Assembly (NCBI RefSeq): GCF_001905825.1
Contig: NZ_LIVV01000009.1
Location: 248,001 to 312,000, forward strand
Direction of reading: 5' to 3'
DNA: 64,000 nucleotides
Source of the DNA: Streptomyces sp. CB02009
GTDB taxonomy: Bacteria; Actinomycetota; Actinomycetes; Streptomycetales; Streptomycetaceae
The position numbers were made by a program, and so were the translations under genes. Below the pieces are notes generated by a model. It had not been told where the DNA came from and did not search any database. It worked only from the letters and a program-made list of their open reading frames with translations. Below, in pieces: positions 26,545 through 35,594 of this stretch (position 1 is its first letter; every line of letters begins with the position of its first letter).

Positions 26545-27065
26545 GACGGTCTCGGATGGTCGCCGCCGCGGATCTGGTCGACGGCGTGCCGCAGGATCGG
26601 CTCCAGGACGGTCAGCCCGTCCCGCACCCCGCCGGAGGACCCGGGCAGGTTCACGATCAGCGTGCCGCCCGCGACCCCCGCGAGGCCCCGCGAGAGCGCC
26701 GCCGTCGGCACCTTCTCCCGGCCGTACGCCCGGATCGCCTCCGGGATGCCCGGGATCTCCCGCTCCAGGACCCGGCGGGTCACCTCGGGCGTCTCGTCGG
26801 TGGGCGAGATGCCCGTGCCGCCGGTGGTCACGATCGCGTCGTACCCCGCGGCGATCCCGGCCCGCAGCGCCGCCTCGACCGGCGCCCCGTCCGGGACGAC
26901 CTGCGGGCCGTCCACGGCGAAGCCCATCCGGGCGAGGGCCTCGGCGATCAGCGGACCGCCCTTGTCCTCGTAGACCCCGGCCGCGGCCCGGTTGGAGGCG
27001 GTGACGACGAGCGCCGAGCAGGCCGCCGCGTCCGAAGCCGGCGAAACCCCGGCCCCGCTGGTCAC
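26541..27065 (-). CDS. mog: Molybdopterin adenylyltransferase (MogA/MoaB family)
   Basis: 174 aa, GTG start at 27065, overlapping the moaC stop by four bases. The MoCF-biosynthesis motif is complete: ALVVTASNRAAAGVYEDKGGP at the start, IVTTGGTGISPTDETPEVT in the middle (the GGTG loop and Thr/Asp that bind molybdopterin) and LIVNLPGSSGGVRD near the end. It adenylylates molybdopterin before MoeA inserts molybdate. Coupled to moaC and rimJ on either side. Confidence 0.92.
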   Translation of the reverse strand: MTSGAGVSPASDAAACSALVVTASNRAAAGVYEDKGGPLIAEALARMGFAVDGPQVVPDGAPVEAALRAGIAAGYDAIVTTGGTGISPTDETPEVTRRVLEREIPGIPEAIRAYGREKVPTAALSRGLAGVAGGTLIVNLPGSSGGVRDGLTVLEPILRHAVDQIRGGDHPRPS

Positions 27066-27547
27066 GACTCGCTCCGCGTCCAGTGGCCCGACTTCCCGCC
27101 CGTCTTCTCCTCCACCCGCACGTCGGAGATGACCGCGCCCTTGTCGACCGCCTTCACCATGTCGACCACCGTCAGGGCCGCCACCGAGACCGCCGTCAGG
27201 GCCTCCATCTCGACGCCCGTCCGGTCCGTGGTCTTCACCGTCGCCAGGATCTCGACCGCGTCGTCGGTGACCGCCAGGTCCAGCGTCACGCCCGACACGG
27301 CCAGCGGATGGCAGAGCGGGATGAGGTCCGGGGTCTTCTTGGCGCCCATGATCCCGGCGATCCTGGCCGTGGCGAGCGCGTCGCCCTTCGGGACGCCCTC
27401 GCCGCGCAGCAGCTCGATCACGCGCGGCGAGACGAGGACCCGCCCGCTGGCGCGCGCCGTGCGGGACGTGACGTCCTTCGCCGATACGTCGACCATGCGG
27501 GCCGCGCCCGCCTCGTCGATGTGGGTGAGACCTTGCTGCGTGCTCAT
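27062..27547 (-). CDS. moaC: Cyclic pyranopterin monophosphate synthase MoaC
   Basis: 161 aa, ATG at 27547 with GGGAG ten bases upstream. Shows the family text THIDEAGAARMVDVSAK, AGIMGAKKTPDLIPLCHPL and KTTDRTGVEMEALTAVSVAALTVVDMVKA, containing the catalytic Lys and Asp. It makes cPMP, the first stable molybdopterin precursor. Only part of the pathway is in this window: moaA, moaE and moaD are not seen. Confidence 0.95.
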   Translation of the reverse strand: MSTQQGLTHIDEAGAARMVDVSAKDVTSRTARASGRVLVSPRVIELLRGEGVPKGDALATARIAGIMGAKKTPDLIPLCHPLAVSGVTLDLAVTDDAVEILATVKTTDRTGVEMEALTAVSVAALTVVDMVKAVDKGAVISDVRVEEKTGGKSGHWTRSES

Positions 27548-27604
27548 CGCCGTGACACTCCCGGTCGCTGTGTGGGACGACACCGTACCCCCACCCTCGC
27601 CCTC

Positions 27605-29071
27605 TCAGCCGAGGAGGACCACTTCCAGCTCCGTGCCCGGCTCGACGCTCTCCGTCTCCTCCGGGACCACGAGCAGGCAGTCCGCGTGCGCGAGGGCCGC
27701 GATCAGGTGGGAGCCCGCACCGCCCACCGGACTGACGGTGCCCGCCTCCGGGTCGTACGTCCCCCGGAGGAACTGCCTCCGCCCGGCCGGCGAGGACAGC
27801 GCCCGGCCGGCGGCCAGCTCGGCCCGCACCCGGGGCCGGTGCAGGTCCTCGACGCCCATCAGGGCCCGGATCGCGGGCCGGACGAACAGCTCGAAGGAGA
27901 CGTACGAGGAGACCGGGTTGCCCGGCAGGGCGAGCAGCGGGATCTGCTCGGCGCCGATCGCGCCGAAGCCCTGGGGCTTGCCCGGCTGCATGGCCAGCTT
28001 GCGGAAGTCGACCTGCCCGTCGGCGGTCAGCGCCTCCTTGACCACGTCGTACGCGCCGACGCTCACCCCGCCCGTCGTCACGATCAGATCGGCCCGGATG
28101 AGCTGGTCCTCGATGGTGGCGCGCAGCGACTCGGCGTCGTCGGCGACGGCGCCCACCCGGTACGCGAGCGCGCCCGCGTCCCGCGCGGCCGCGGCGAGCG
28201 CGAAGCTGTTGGAGTCGTGGATCTGGCCCTCGCCCAGCGGCTCGCCGGGCTGGACCAGCTCGCTCCCGGTGGACATGACGACCACCCGTGGGCGGGGCCG
28301 CACCCGGACGGTGCCGCGGCCGATCGCGGCCAGCAGCCCGATCTGCGGCGGCCCGAGCACCGTGCCGGCCGACAGGGCCAGCTCCCCGGCCCGTACGTCG
28401 CTCCCCCGCTCGCGCACATGGGCGCCGGCCTCCGCGGCCCGGTGCACCCGCACCTCGCCGGACGCCCCCTCGGGGGCGGCGCTCGCGGCGGTCATGCCGG
28501 TGGCCGCGCCCCCGCCCGTGCCTCCGTCGGTCCACTCGACGGGGACGACGGCCTCGGCGCCGGGCGGCAGCGGGGCGCCCGTCATGATCCGGGCGGCCTG
28601 CCCGGGGCCGACGGTGGGCAGCCCGCCGTCACCGGCGGCGACATCCCCGATGACCGTGAGGACGGCGGGGAACTCCTCGGTGGCGCCGGCGACATCGGCG
28701 ACCCGGACCGCGTACCCGTCCATGGAGCTGTTGTCGAAGGGCGGCAGCGCGACCGGCACCGTCACGTCCTCGACGAGGACACAGCCCTGGGCGTCGAGGA
28801 GTTGCAGCTCGATGGGTTCGAGCGGGCCGACCGTCGCGAGGATGTCGGCCAGGTGCTCGTCCACCGACCACAGCCCGCGCGCGGGCCCCGCGCAGGGGTC
28901 GGCCGCCTGCCCCTCGCCGCCATGGCCGTGCCCGACGTGCCCCTCGTGCCCGTCGTGGGCGCCGTGGCCCTGACCGGCGTGGTCCTGGTCGTCGTGGCCC
29001 TGCTCGACGTGGTCCTTGCCGTCGTGGTCCTGGTCGTCGTGGGACGGCGACGGTGCCGCGCTGCTGCTCAA
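27605..29071 (-). CDS. moeA: Molybdopterin molybdotransferase MoeA with His-rich N-terminal extension
   Basis: 488 aa from a TTG at 29071, which follows a GAGGAG site formed at the end of galU. Residues about 8-55 are a histidine/aspartate/glycine-rich tail (DHDGKDHVEQGHDDQDH and similar; about fifteen His) not part of the usual 400-residue enzyme. The MoeA body is complete: PPFDNSSMDGYAV, ARIMTGAPLPPGAEAVVPVE, VVVMSTGSELVQPGE, VTTGGVSVGAYDVVKE and LALPGNPVSSYVSFE. It ligates molybdate to adenylylated molybdopterin. The tail may bind metal ions and help substrate supply; that is inference. Second gene of the galU operon. Confidence 0.93.
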   Translation of the reverse strand: MSSSAAPSPSHDDQDHDGKDHVEQGHDDQDHAGQGHGAHDGHEGHVGHGHGGEGQAADPCAGPARGLWSVDEHLADILATVGPLEPIELQLLDAQGCVLVEDVTVPVALPPFDNSSMDGYAVRVADVAGATEEFPAVLTVIGDVAAGDGGLPTVGPGQAARIMTGAPLPPGAEAVVPVEWTDGGTGGGAATGMTAASAAPEGASGEVRVHRAAEAGAHVRERGSDVRAGELALSAGTVLGPPQIGLLAAIGRGTVRVRPRPRVVVMSTGSELVQPGEPLGEGQIHDSNSFALAAAARDAGALAYRVGAVADDAESLRATIEDQLIRADLIVTTGGVSVGAYDVVKEALTADGQVDFRKLAMQPGKPQGFGAIGAEQIPLLALPGNPVSSYVSFELFVRPAIRALMGVEDLHRPRVRAELAAGRALSSPAGRRQFLRGTYDPEAGTVSPVGGAGSHLIAALAHADCLLVVPEETESVEPGTELEVVLLG

Positions 29072-29075
29072 GGTG

Positions 29076-29987
29076 CTACATCTCCTCGCTGACGTATCTC
29101 CGGAGCCAGGCCCGGAAGTCCGGTCCCAGATCTTCACGTTCGCACGCGAGTCTGACAATGGCACGCAGATAGTCCCCGCGGTCACCGGTGTCATAGCGGC
29201 GGCCCTTGAAGACGACACCGTGCACCGGTCCGCCGATCTTCTCGTCCGAGGCGAGCTTCTGCAGCGCGTCCGTCAGCTGGATCTCCCCGCCGCGGCCCGG
29301 CTCGGTCTCCCGCAGCGTCCCGAAGACGGCCGGGTCCAGGACATAGCGGCCGATGATCGCGTAATTGCTGGGCGCCTCGTCCGCGTCCGGCTTCTCGACC
29401 AGGTCGGTCACCTTCACGACGTCCGCGTCGGCGGTCGCCTCGACCGCCGCGCAGCCGTACAGGTGGATCTGCGAGGGGTCGACCTCCATGAGGGCGATCA
29501 CGCTGCCGCCCTCGCGCTCCTGGATCTCCGTCATCCGCGCGAGCAGCGGGTCGCGGGGGTCGATCAGGTCGTCGCCGAGGAGGACCGCGAAGGGCTGGTC
29601 GCCGACGTGCGGGGCGGCGCAGAGCACGGCGTGCCCGAGGCCGCGCGGGGCGCCCTGGCGCACGTAGTGCATGGTGGCGAGGTCGCTGGACTCCTGGACC
29701 TTGGAGAGGCGTTCGGCGTCGCCCTTCCGCGTCAGGGCCTCCTCCAGCTCGTAGTTCCGGTCGAAGTGGTCCTCCAGGGGACGCTTGTTCCGGCCGGTGA
29801 TCATCAGGACGTCGGAGAGGCCGGCCGCGACGGCCTCCTCGACGACGTACTGGATGGCCGGCTTGTCGACGACCGGCAGCATCTCCTTCGGCGTCGCCTT
29901 GGTCGCCGGGAGAAAGCGGGTGCCGAGGCCGGCGGCCGGGATGACAGCCTTGCTGATCCGGCCGAGCCTGGGGAGCGAGTGATTCAT
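29076..29987 (-). CDS. galU: UTP--glucose-1-phosphate uridylyltransferase
   Basis: 303 aa, ATG at 29987. Motif AVIPAAGLGTRFLPATKATPKEMLPV is the nucleotidyltransferase signature loop with the catalytic Arg and Lys; LLGDDLID carries the metal-binding Asp, VEKPDADEAPSNYAIIGRYVL and FKGRRYDTGDRGDYL are GalU-specific. It makes UDP-glucose for cell-wall and envelope sugars. First gene of an operon with the molybdopterin genes; the upstream 100 bp, shared with the divergent cycloligase, is AT-rich and presumably holds both promoters. Confidence 0.96.
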   Translation of the reverse strand: MNHSLPRLGRISKAVIPAAGLGTRFLPATKATPKEMLPVVDKPAIQYVVEEAVAAGLSDVLMITGRNKRPLEDHFDRNYELEEALTRKGDAERLSKVQESSDLATMHYVRQGAPRGLGHAVLCAAPHVGDQPFAVLLGDDLIDPRDPLLARMTEIQEREGGSVIALMEVDPSQIHLYGCAAVEATADADVVKVTDLVEKPDADEAPSNYAIIGRYVLDPAVFGTLRETEPGRGGEIQLTDALQKLASDEKIGGPVHGVVFKGRRYDTGDRGDYLRAIVRLACEREDLGPDFRAWLRRYVSEEM

Positions 29988-30090
29988 GCCGTGCACTTTA
30001 GTCGTTCGTAATGAGAGAAAGATGTGGCTCCGATTAACTTCCTCCACATAAAGACAGTTACGAGAATTTAGTGAATTGCATGGGACTCAC

Positions 30091-30684
30091 ATGACACCCG
30101 AGATGTCCGAAAAGACCGTGCTGCGCAGCCGACTTCTGGCCGCCCGCGCCGCACTGAACACCGATTCCCTGACGCGCACGGCCGAATCCCTCGCCCGCCG
30201 GGGACTCGAACTCGCCGAACTCGCGGACGCGTCCACGGTCGCCGCCTATGTGTCGGTGGGCCGGGAGCCGGGCACGCGCGCGTTGCTCGACGCGCTCCAC
30301 GCGCGCGGGGTGCGGGTCCTGCTCCCCGTGCTGCTCCCCGACAACGACCTGGACTGGGCGGCGTACGAGGGCCCGGAGGGGCTCGCGAAGGCCGGCCGGG
30401 GCCTGCTCGAACCGGTCGGGCCCCGGCTCGGTCCCGAGGCCGTGTGCGCCGCCGACGCCGTCCTGCTGCCGGGCCTCGCGGTCGACGGCCGCGGGATGCG
30501 GCTCGGCCGGGGCGGCGGCTCGTACGACCGGGTGCTCGCCCGGCTCACGCGCGCGGGTGCCGATCCGGCGCTCGTGGTGCTCCTCTACGCGGACGAGGTG
30601 GTCGCGCGGGTCCCGGAGGAACCGCACGACCACCCCGTGCACGCGGTGGTGACCCCGGAGGGGGTCACCCGCTTCCGGCCCTGA
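30091..30684 (+). CDS. 5-formyltetrahydrofolate cyclo-ligase
   Basis: 197 aa from ATG at 30091 (GGGA six bases upstream); the next ATG at 30103 is also possible. N-terminal KTVLRSRLLAARAAL is the ATP-binding Lys/Arg stretch, and DAVLLPGLAVDGRGMRLGRGGGSYDRVLA is the unmistakable active-site loop of the family. It converts 5-formyl-THF to 5,10-methenyl-THF in one-carbon metabolism. Divergent from galU and followed closely by the convergent penicillin-acylase gene (8-bp gap). Confidence 0.95.
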   Translation: MTPEMSEKTVLRSRLLAARAALNTDSLTRTAESLARRGLELAELADASTVAAYVSVGREPGTRALLDALHARGVRVLLPVLLPDNDLDWAAYEGPEGLAKAGRGLLEPVGPRLGPEAVCAADAVLLPGLAVDGRGMRLGRGGGSYDRVLARLTRAGADPALVVLLYADEVVARVPEEPHDHPVHAVVTPEGVTRFRP

Positions 30685-30692
30685 TCAGGGGA

Positions 30693-33488
30693 TCAGGGCT
30701 TCAGCTTCAGCGTGTCCTTCGTCGCCGCGTCGACGGCCGCCTTGCCGTAGGCCCAGTCGTACAGGTCGCCCTTCGCCCACGCGTCCGTCTGGTCGGTGTA
30801 GTGGGAGTTGAAGGCGTGACCGGAGGCGCCGGTGAGGTTGATCCACCGGGACTTGTCCCAGTCGCCGACGTTGACGACCATCCGCATCGACGGCACCCAG
30901 ATGACCTCGTAGCCGCCGGCCGCGTTCCAGCCGGTGGCGTCGACGGCCGCCTCGCCGCCGCCCAGGTTCCAGGGGCCGCGGTTGAGGAGCTGCTGCACGA
31001 CGCCGGGGCCGGCGGTGCCGAGGGTCTGGTTCTTCAGGGTCAGCTGGTGCAGCCGGCCCCAGCTCCAGGTGGAGACGTCCTTGCCGAGCTTGGCGGTCAG
31101 CTCCCAGCGCGCGTCCTTCATGGCGCGGGCGAGCAGCTGGTCACGGGTCTCGGTGGCCTGGTCGGTGCGGTTGCCCGGGGTGACCCACCACTCGCTCTTC
31201 TCCTGCTTGAGGAGCGGGCGGACCACCTCGTACCAGCGGTCGCCGCCGTCCGGCTGCGCGGAGTCGGGGTCGCGCTGGCCGCATTCCCGTACGAGCTTGT
31301 TCTGCTCGTCGACCGGGCCGGTGGCGTCGGCCGGGCGCACGTTGATGCAGTCGCCCTCGGCGCGGAGCTCCTTGGGCAGCTTGTTGCCGAAGGACAGCTT
31401 GAGGACGTTGCGCCAGACCGCGTTGAAGTAGGCGGCGGCGGCCGAGTCGGGCTCCTGGGTGTAGTCCCAGCCCTCCAGCAGCTTCTGCGCCTCGCGGACG
31501 TACGGGTCCGAGATGTCGATCTTCAGCAGGAGCGGGTTCAGAAGCGTCGCGATCTCGCTGCGGTTGTCCGTCTGCATGGTCCGCATGTCGTCCGGCGAGA
31601 TCTTTCCGCCGTCCTTGGTCTTCGACTCGATCAGGTCGTTGATCCGCTGGCTGCGCGAGCCGTAACCCCAGTCCTTGGTGAGCAGGTCGGGGTAGTCCTT
31701 GGCGTCGATCACGGCCTGGTTGGCGGTGACGATGTAGCCGCGCTTCGGGTTGTACTCGTACGGCAGCTGCTCGAAGGGGATGTAGCCCTTCCACCGGTAC
31801 GAGGAGTCCCAGCCGGGCGCGGGCAGGGTGCCGTCGCCCTTGCCGCGCTGCGGGATCTTGCCCGGGGACTGGTAGCCGATGTTGCCCTCGGTGTCGGCGT
31901 AGATCAGGTTCTGCGAGGGGACCTCGAAGTTCTTGGCCGCGGACCTGAACTGCTCGAAGTCCTTGGCGCGGTCGAGGGCGAAGATCGCGTCCATCGACTT
32001 GCCCGGCTGGAGGGCGGTCCACTGGAGGGAGACGCCGTAGCCGGTGCCGCGGTCGGGGGCGGCGTTGCCGACGGGGGCCTTCTGGCCGACCTTCTCCAGG
32101 TCGGAGGAGCGGTCGGAGACCAGCGGGCCGCGCTCGGTGGAGCGGACGGTGATCGTCCGGTCCTCGCCGCCGGCGACCTTGATGGTCTCGTCGCGGACCG
32201 TGAAGGGCTTGACCTTGCCGTCGACGAGGTAGCCGTCGGGACCGATCTTCTCCAGGTAGAGGTCGGTGACGTCGGCGCCCAGGTTGGTGAGACCCCAGGC
32301 GATCTTGTCATTGTGTCCGATGATCACACCGGGCATGCCGGAGAAGGTGTAGCCGGAGACGTCGTAACGGCAGGTCGCCGAGACCGAGCGGCAGTGCAGG
32401 CCCATCTGGTACCAGAGGGACGGCAGCTGGGGCGCCAGGTGCGGGTCGTTGGCGAGCAGCGGCTTGCCGGAGGTCGTGTACCGCCCGGAGACGACCCAGG
32501 AGTTCGAGCCGATGCCGTTGCCGTTCGGGCCGAGGAGGGCGGGCACGCCGTCCAGGACCTCGGAGAGTGCGCCGAGCTGGGACTGCGCACCGGAGCCCTC
32601 GGAGGAGGAAGCGGAGGAACCGGAGGAACCAGAGGAGCCTGAGGAGTCGGAGCCGCTGCCGGGCACGTCGCCCGGGGTCTCCCCGGTGGTCAGGTCGCCG
32701 TCACCGTCGCCCGCCGAGCCCTTCGGGTCGAACTTCCCGGTGGACTCGTCCACCGCGCCCCCGTCGACGATCGGCTGGTGGAGCGCGTACGGGTAGTCCG
32801 GGTACAGCTGCTTGATCTGGCTCGCGCTCATCCGGCTCGTCATCAGCGAGCGGTCGATCTCGTCCTGCATGTTGCCGCGCAGGTCCCAGGCCATCGCCTT
32901 GAGCCAGGCCACCGAGTCGACCGGCGTCCACGGCTCGATCGCGTAGTCGTTGGTGAGGGCCAGGGCCGCGTACTCGACGGAGACGTCGGCGGGGTCCCGG
33001 TCCTTCAGATAGGCGTTGACGCCCTCCGCGTACGCCTGGAGGTACTTCTTCGTCTCCGGCGACAGGACCTTGTCGTACTCCTGCTGCGCGACCCGGCGCC
33101 AGCCGAGCGTGCGCAGGAAGGAGTCCGTCTCGATCTGGCTCTCGCCGAACATCTCGGAGAGCCGGCCCGCGGTCACGTGCCGCCGGACGTCCATCTCGTA
33201 GAAGCGATCCTGCGCCTGGACGTAGCCCTGGGCACGGAAGAGGTCCGCCTCGTTGTCGGCGTAGATCTGCGGGACGCCGTTCGCGTCCCGCTTCACCTCG
33301 ACCTCGCCGGACAGGCTGTCGAGCCGGATCTCGCCCGTGGTCTGCGGGAACGAGGCCCGGACGGTGGTCACACCCCAGAACCCGCCGTATCCGACGCCCG
33401 CGACCAGAGCGAGGACCAGGACGAGGAGGATCAGGCGGGCGCGCCGCCCTTTCTTCTTGGCGGGAGGCGCGGTCGTGTTGGAGGGCAT
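30693..33488 (-). CDS. Penicillin acylase family protein (Ntn hydrolase)
   Basis: 931 aa. A single N-terminal membrane anchor or uncleaved signal (residues about 18-40) is followed by the alpha domain, a Ser/Gly/Asp-rich spacer (about 265-305) and the segment GIGSNSWVV, where autocleavage before Ser (about residue 328) would free the N-terminal nucleophile of the beta subunit. Conserved beta-chain features follow: LLANDPHLAPQLPSLWYQ and NLIYADTEGNIGYQSPGKIP. Such enzymes hydrolyse amide bonds of penicillins, lipopeptides or acyl-homoserine lactones outside the membrane. Substrate not readable. Divergent from the K+/H+ antiporter. Confidence 0.93.
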   Translation of the reverse strand: MPSNTTAPPAKKKGRRARLILLVLVLALVAGVGYGGFWGVTTVRASFPQTTGEIRLDSLSGEVEVKRDANGVPQIYADNEADLFRAQGYVQAQDRFYEMDVRRHVTAGRLSEMFGESQIETDSFLRTLGWRRVAQQEYDKVLSPETKKYLQAYAEGVNAYLKDRDPADVSVEYAALALTNDYAIEPWTPVDSVAWLKAMAWDLRGNMQDEIDRSLMTSRMSASQIKQLYPDYPYALHQPIVDGGAVDESTGKFDPKGSAGDGDGDLTTGETPGDVPGSGSDSSGSSGSSGSSASSSEGSGAQSQLGALSEVLDGVPALLGPNGNGIGSNSWVVSGRYTTSGKPLLANDPHLAPQLPSLWYQMGLHCRSVSATCRYDVSGYTFSGMPGVIIGHNDKIAWGLTNLGADVTDLYLEKIGPDGYLVDGKVKPFTVRDETIKVAGGEDRTITVRSTERGPLVSDRSSDLEKVGQKAPVGNAAPDRGTGYGVSLQWTALQPGKSMDAIFALDRAKDFEQFRSAAKNFEVPSQNLIYADTEGNIGYQSPGKIPQRGKGDGTLPAPGWDSSYRWKGYIPFEQLPYEYNPKRGYIVTANQAVIDAKDYPDLLTKDWGYGSRSQRINDLIESKTKDGGKISPDDMRTMQTDNRSEIATLLNPLLLKIDISDPYVREAQKLLEGWDYTQEPDSAAAAYFNAVWRNVLKLSFGNKLPKELRAEGDCINVRPADATGPVDEQNKLVRECGQRDPDSAQPDGGDRWYEVVRPLLKQEKSEWWVTPGNRTDQATETRDQLLARAMKDARWELTAKLGKDVSTWSWGRLHQLTLKNQTLGTAGPGVVQQLLNRGPWNLGGGEAAVDATGWNAAGGYEVIWVPSMRMVVNVGDWDKSRWINLTGASGHAFNSHYTDQTDAWAKGDLYDWAYGKAAVDAATKDTLKLKP

Positions 33489-33735
33489 CGCTGTCCTTCG
33501 AGGGGCAGGGTGGTCCTGGAGTACGGGTGCAACCTTAGGCGCAGCGTCCGGAGGGCCCGGACGCGGTGTCCGGAAGAGAACCGTACGGGCGAGCGAGGAG
33601 GTGCAAAGGCGGCGTCAAGAAAACGTTAAAGATTAGGTAAGGTAACGAAGTGTCTGCTGCCGGAGGAACGATCCAGCGGCACGCGACGGCCGCTGGAAGA
33701 ACGGTCCAGCTGCATGTGAGGGGAAGGAACGGCCA
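33489..33735. other. Intergenic region between acylase and antiporter genes
   Basis: 247 bp serving two divergent genes. An AT-rich patch (about 33616-33650) is the best promoter site. Two imperfect copies of a roughly 25-bp sequence sharing AACG..CCAGC.GCA (about 33658-33681 and 33689-33713) precede the antiporter. No gene is evident. Confidence 0.4.
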
Positions 33736-35343
33736 CTGACTGTCCACGAGCTCAACGAACTCCTGCTCATCAGCTCCCTCGTGCTGCTGATCGCGGTCGC
33801 GGCCGTACGGATCTCGTCCCGGAGCGGGCTCCCCAGCCTGCTGCTCTACCTCGGCATCGGCATCGCCATCGGCCAGGACGGCATCGGCAACGTCGCCTTC
33901 GACAACGCGGAACTGACGCAGGTCATCGGCTACGCCGCCCTCGTCGTGATCCTCGCCGAGGGTGGCCTCGGCACGAAGTGGAAGGAGATCAAGCCGGCCC
34001 TGCCCGCCGCGGTCGTCCTCTCCACCGTCGGCGTCGCGGTGAGCGTGGGCATCACGGCCGCCGCCGCCCACTACCTCGTCGGCCTCGACTGGCGACAGGC
34101 CCTCATCATCGGCGCCGTCGTCTCCTCGACCGACGCCGCCGCGGTCTTCTCCGTGCTGCGCAAGGTCCCCCTGCCCTCACGGGTCACCGGTGTCCTGGAG
34201 GCCGAGTCCGGCTTCAACGACGCCCCCGTCGTCATCCTCGTCGTCGCCTTCTCCACGGCGGGACCGGTCGACGACTGGTACGTCCTCGTCGGCACGATCG
34301 CCCTCGAACTCGCCATCGGCGTCGCCGTGGGCCTCGCCGTCGGCTTCCTCGGCGCGTACGGGCTGCGGCACGTCGCCCTGCCCGCCTCCGGCCTCTACCC
34401 GATCGCCGTCATGGCCATCGCCGTCGTCGCGTACGCGGCCGGCGCCATGGCCCACGGCTCCGGCTTCCTCGCCGTCTACCTGGCCTCGATGGTCCTCGGC
34501 AACGCCAAACTGCCGCACGCGCCCGCGAACCGGGGCTTCGCCGAGGGACTCGGCTGGATCGCGCAGATCGGCATGTTCGTCCTGCTCGGCCTGCTCGTCA
34601 CCCCGCACGAGCTCGTCCACGACTTCTGGCCCGCCGTCGTCATCGGCCTGGTCCTGACCGTGGTCGCCCGGCCCATGGAAGTCCTGGTCAGCCTGCTGCC
34701 CTTCCGCATCCCCTGGCAGGAGCAGGCACTGATGTCCTGGGCCGGCCTGCGCGGAGCCGTCCCCATCATCCTGGCCACCATCCCGATGGTCTCGGACATC
34801 GAGGGCAGCGAGCGGATCTTCAACATCGTCTTCGTGCTCGTCGTCGTCTACACCCTCGTCCAGGGGCCGACCCTGCCCTGGCTGGCGAAGGCCCTCAAGC
34901 TCGGCGACTCCGGGGAGGCGGCCGACCTCGGCGTCGAGTCCGCTCCCCTGGAGCGGCTGCGCGGCCACCTGCTCTCCGTCGCCATCCCGGAGCACTCCCG
35001 GATGCACGGAGTCGAGGTCGCCGAGCTGCGGCTGCCCGCCGGAGCGGCCGTCACCCTCGTCGTACGGGAGGAGACGAGCTTCGTCCCCGGGCCCGCGACC
35101 GTCCTGCGGCGCGGCGACGAACTCCTCGTCGTCGCGACCGACCCGGTACGGGACTCCACGGAGCGACGGCTGCGCGCGGTCGGCCAGGGCGGCAAGCTCG
35201 CCGGCTGGCTGGGCACGGGGGGCGCCACGGCGGTCAGCGAGCCGCACGGCACCGAGATGCGCTTCCACCGGCACGACCAGAGCCACCACGAGCAGAAGCG
35301 CAACGGCCAGAGTCGCCAGGGCCACAAGCGAACATCCGGTTAA
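33736..35343 (+). CDS. CPA1-type potassium/proton antiporter with C-terminal RCK_C domain
   Basis: 535 aa if translation begins at the CTG at 33736, giving (M)TVHELNELLLISSLVLLIAVAAVRISSRSGLPSLL, with AAGGA seven bases upstream; the first ordinary start (GTG 33781) would cut through helix 1. There is no in-frame ATG, GTG or TTG between the upstream stop and 33781. Twelve or so TM helices with the exchanger motif ESGFNDAPVVILV (conserved Asp), then from about residue 405 a soluble TrkA_C/RCK_C domain (GVEVAELRLPAGAAVTLVVREE). Exports K+ or Na+ in exchange for H+, gated by a ligand on the C-terminal domain. Confidence 0.88.
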   Translation: MTVHELNELLLISSLVLLIAVAAVRISSRSGLPSLLLYLGIGIAIGQDGIGNVAFDNAELTQVIGYAALVVILAEGGLGTKWKEIKPALPAAVVLSTVGVAVSVGITAAAAHYLVGLDWRQALIIGAVVSSTDAAAVFSVLRKVPLPSRVTGVLEAESGFNDAPVVILVVAFSTAGPVDDWYVLVGTIALELAIGVAVGLAVGFLGAYGLRHVALPASGLYPIAVMAIAVVAYAAGAMAHGSGFLAVYLASMVLGNAKLPHAPANRGFAEGLGWIAQIGMFVLLGLLVTPHELVHDFWPAVVIGLVLTVVARPMEVLVSLLPFRIPWQEQALMSWAGLRGAVPIILATIPMVSDIEGSERIFNIVFVLVVVYTLVQGPTLPWLAKALKLGDSGEAADLGVESAPLERLRGHLLSVAIPEHSRMHGVEVAELRLPAGAAVTLVVREETSFVPGPATVLRRGDELLVVATDPVRDSTERRLRAVGQGGKLAGWLGTGGATAVSEPHGTEMRFHRHDQSHHEQKRNGQSRQGHKRTSG

Positions 35344-35594
35344 TCCCAGGCATTAATTCAGGGGCAGGAGCGTTTTCCCAGGCAGGAAGACGCTCCTCCC
35401 TGTACCATGAAGGCACACCTGATCGAACCAACTCTGCCTGACGCAGAGCTGGCGCGACCGTATGGCGGCCGTGGCGCCCCTCCGCAGTGGGGCCGGCCCG
35501 GTATCTACCGCAGTAACGCGCATGAGGACAGCTCTCGGCGACATCCGCACCACCGTGCGGGAGCGCGCTACCAGGCGGCAGAAAGGCCAGGACC
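35344..35594. other. 251-bp leader region upstream of the MFS gene with terminator-like hairpin
   Basis: GGAGCGTTTTCC (35367-35378) pairs with GGAAGACGCTCC (35385-35396), a likely terminator for the antiporter gene. After it comes a -10-like TACCAT, a second hairpin CTCTGC-CTGAC-GCAGAG (about 35434-35450) and a GC-rich structured stretch up to the MFS start. A short ATG frame at 35407 has no ribosome site and poor codon use. The role of this long leader is unknown. Confidence 0.5.

Noticed and set aside
33633..33649. Possible DmdR1 iron box TTAGGTAAGG.. between the acylase and antiporter genes
   Set aside because: Only the left half matches the 19-bp consensus; the right half is unrelated.
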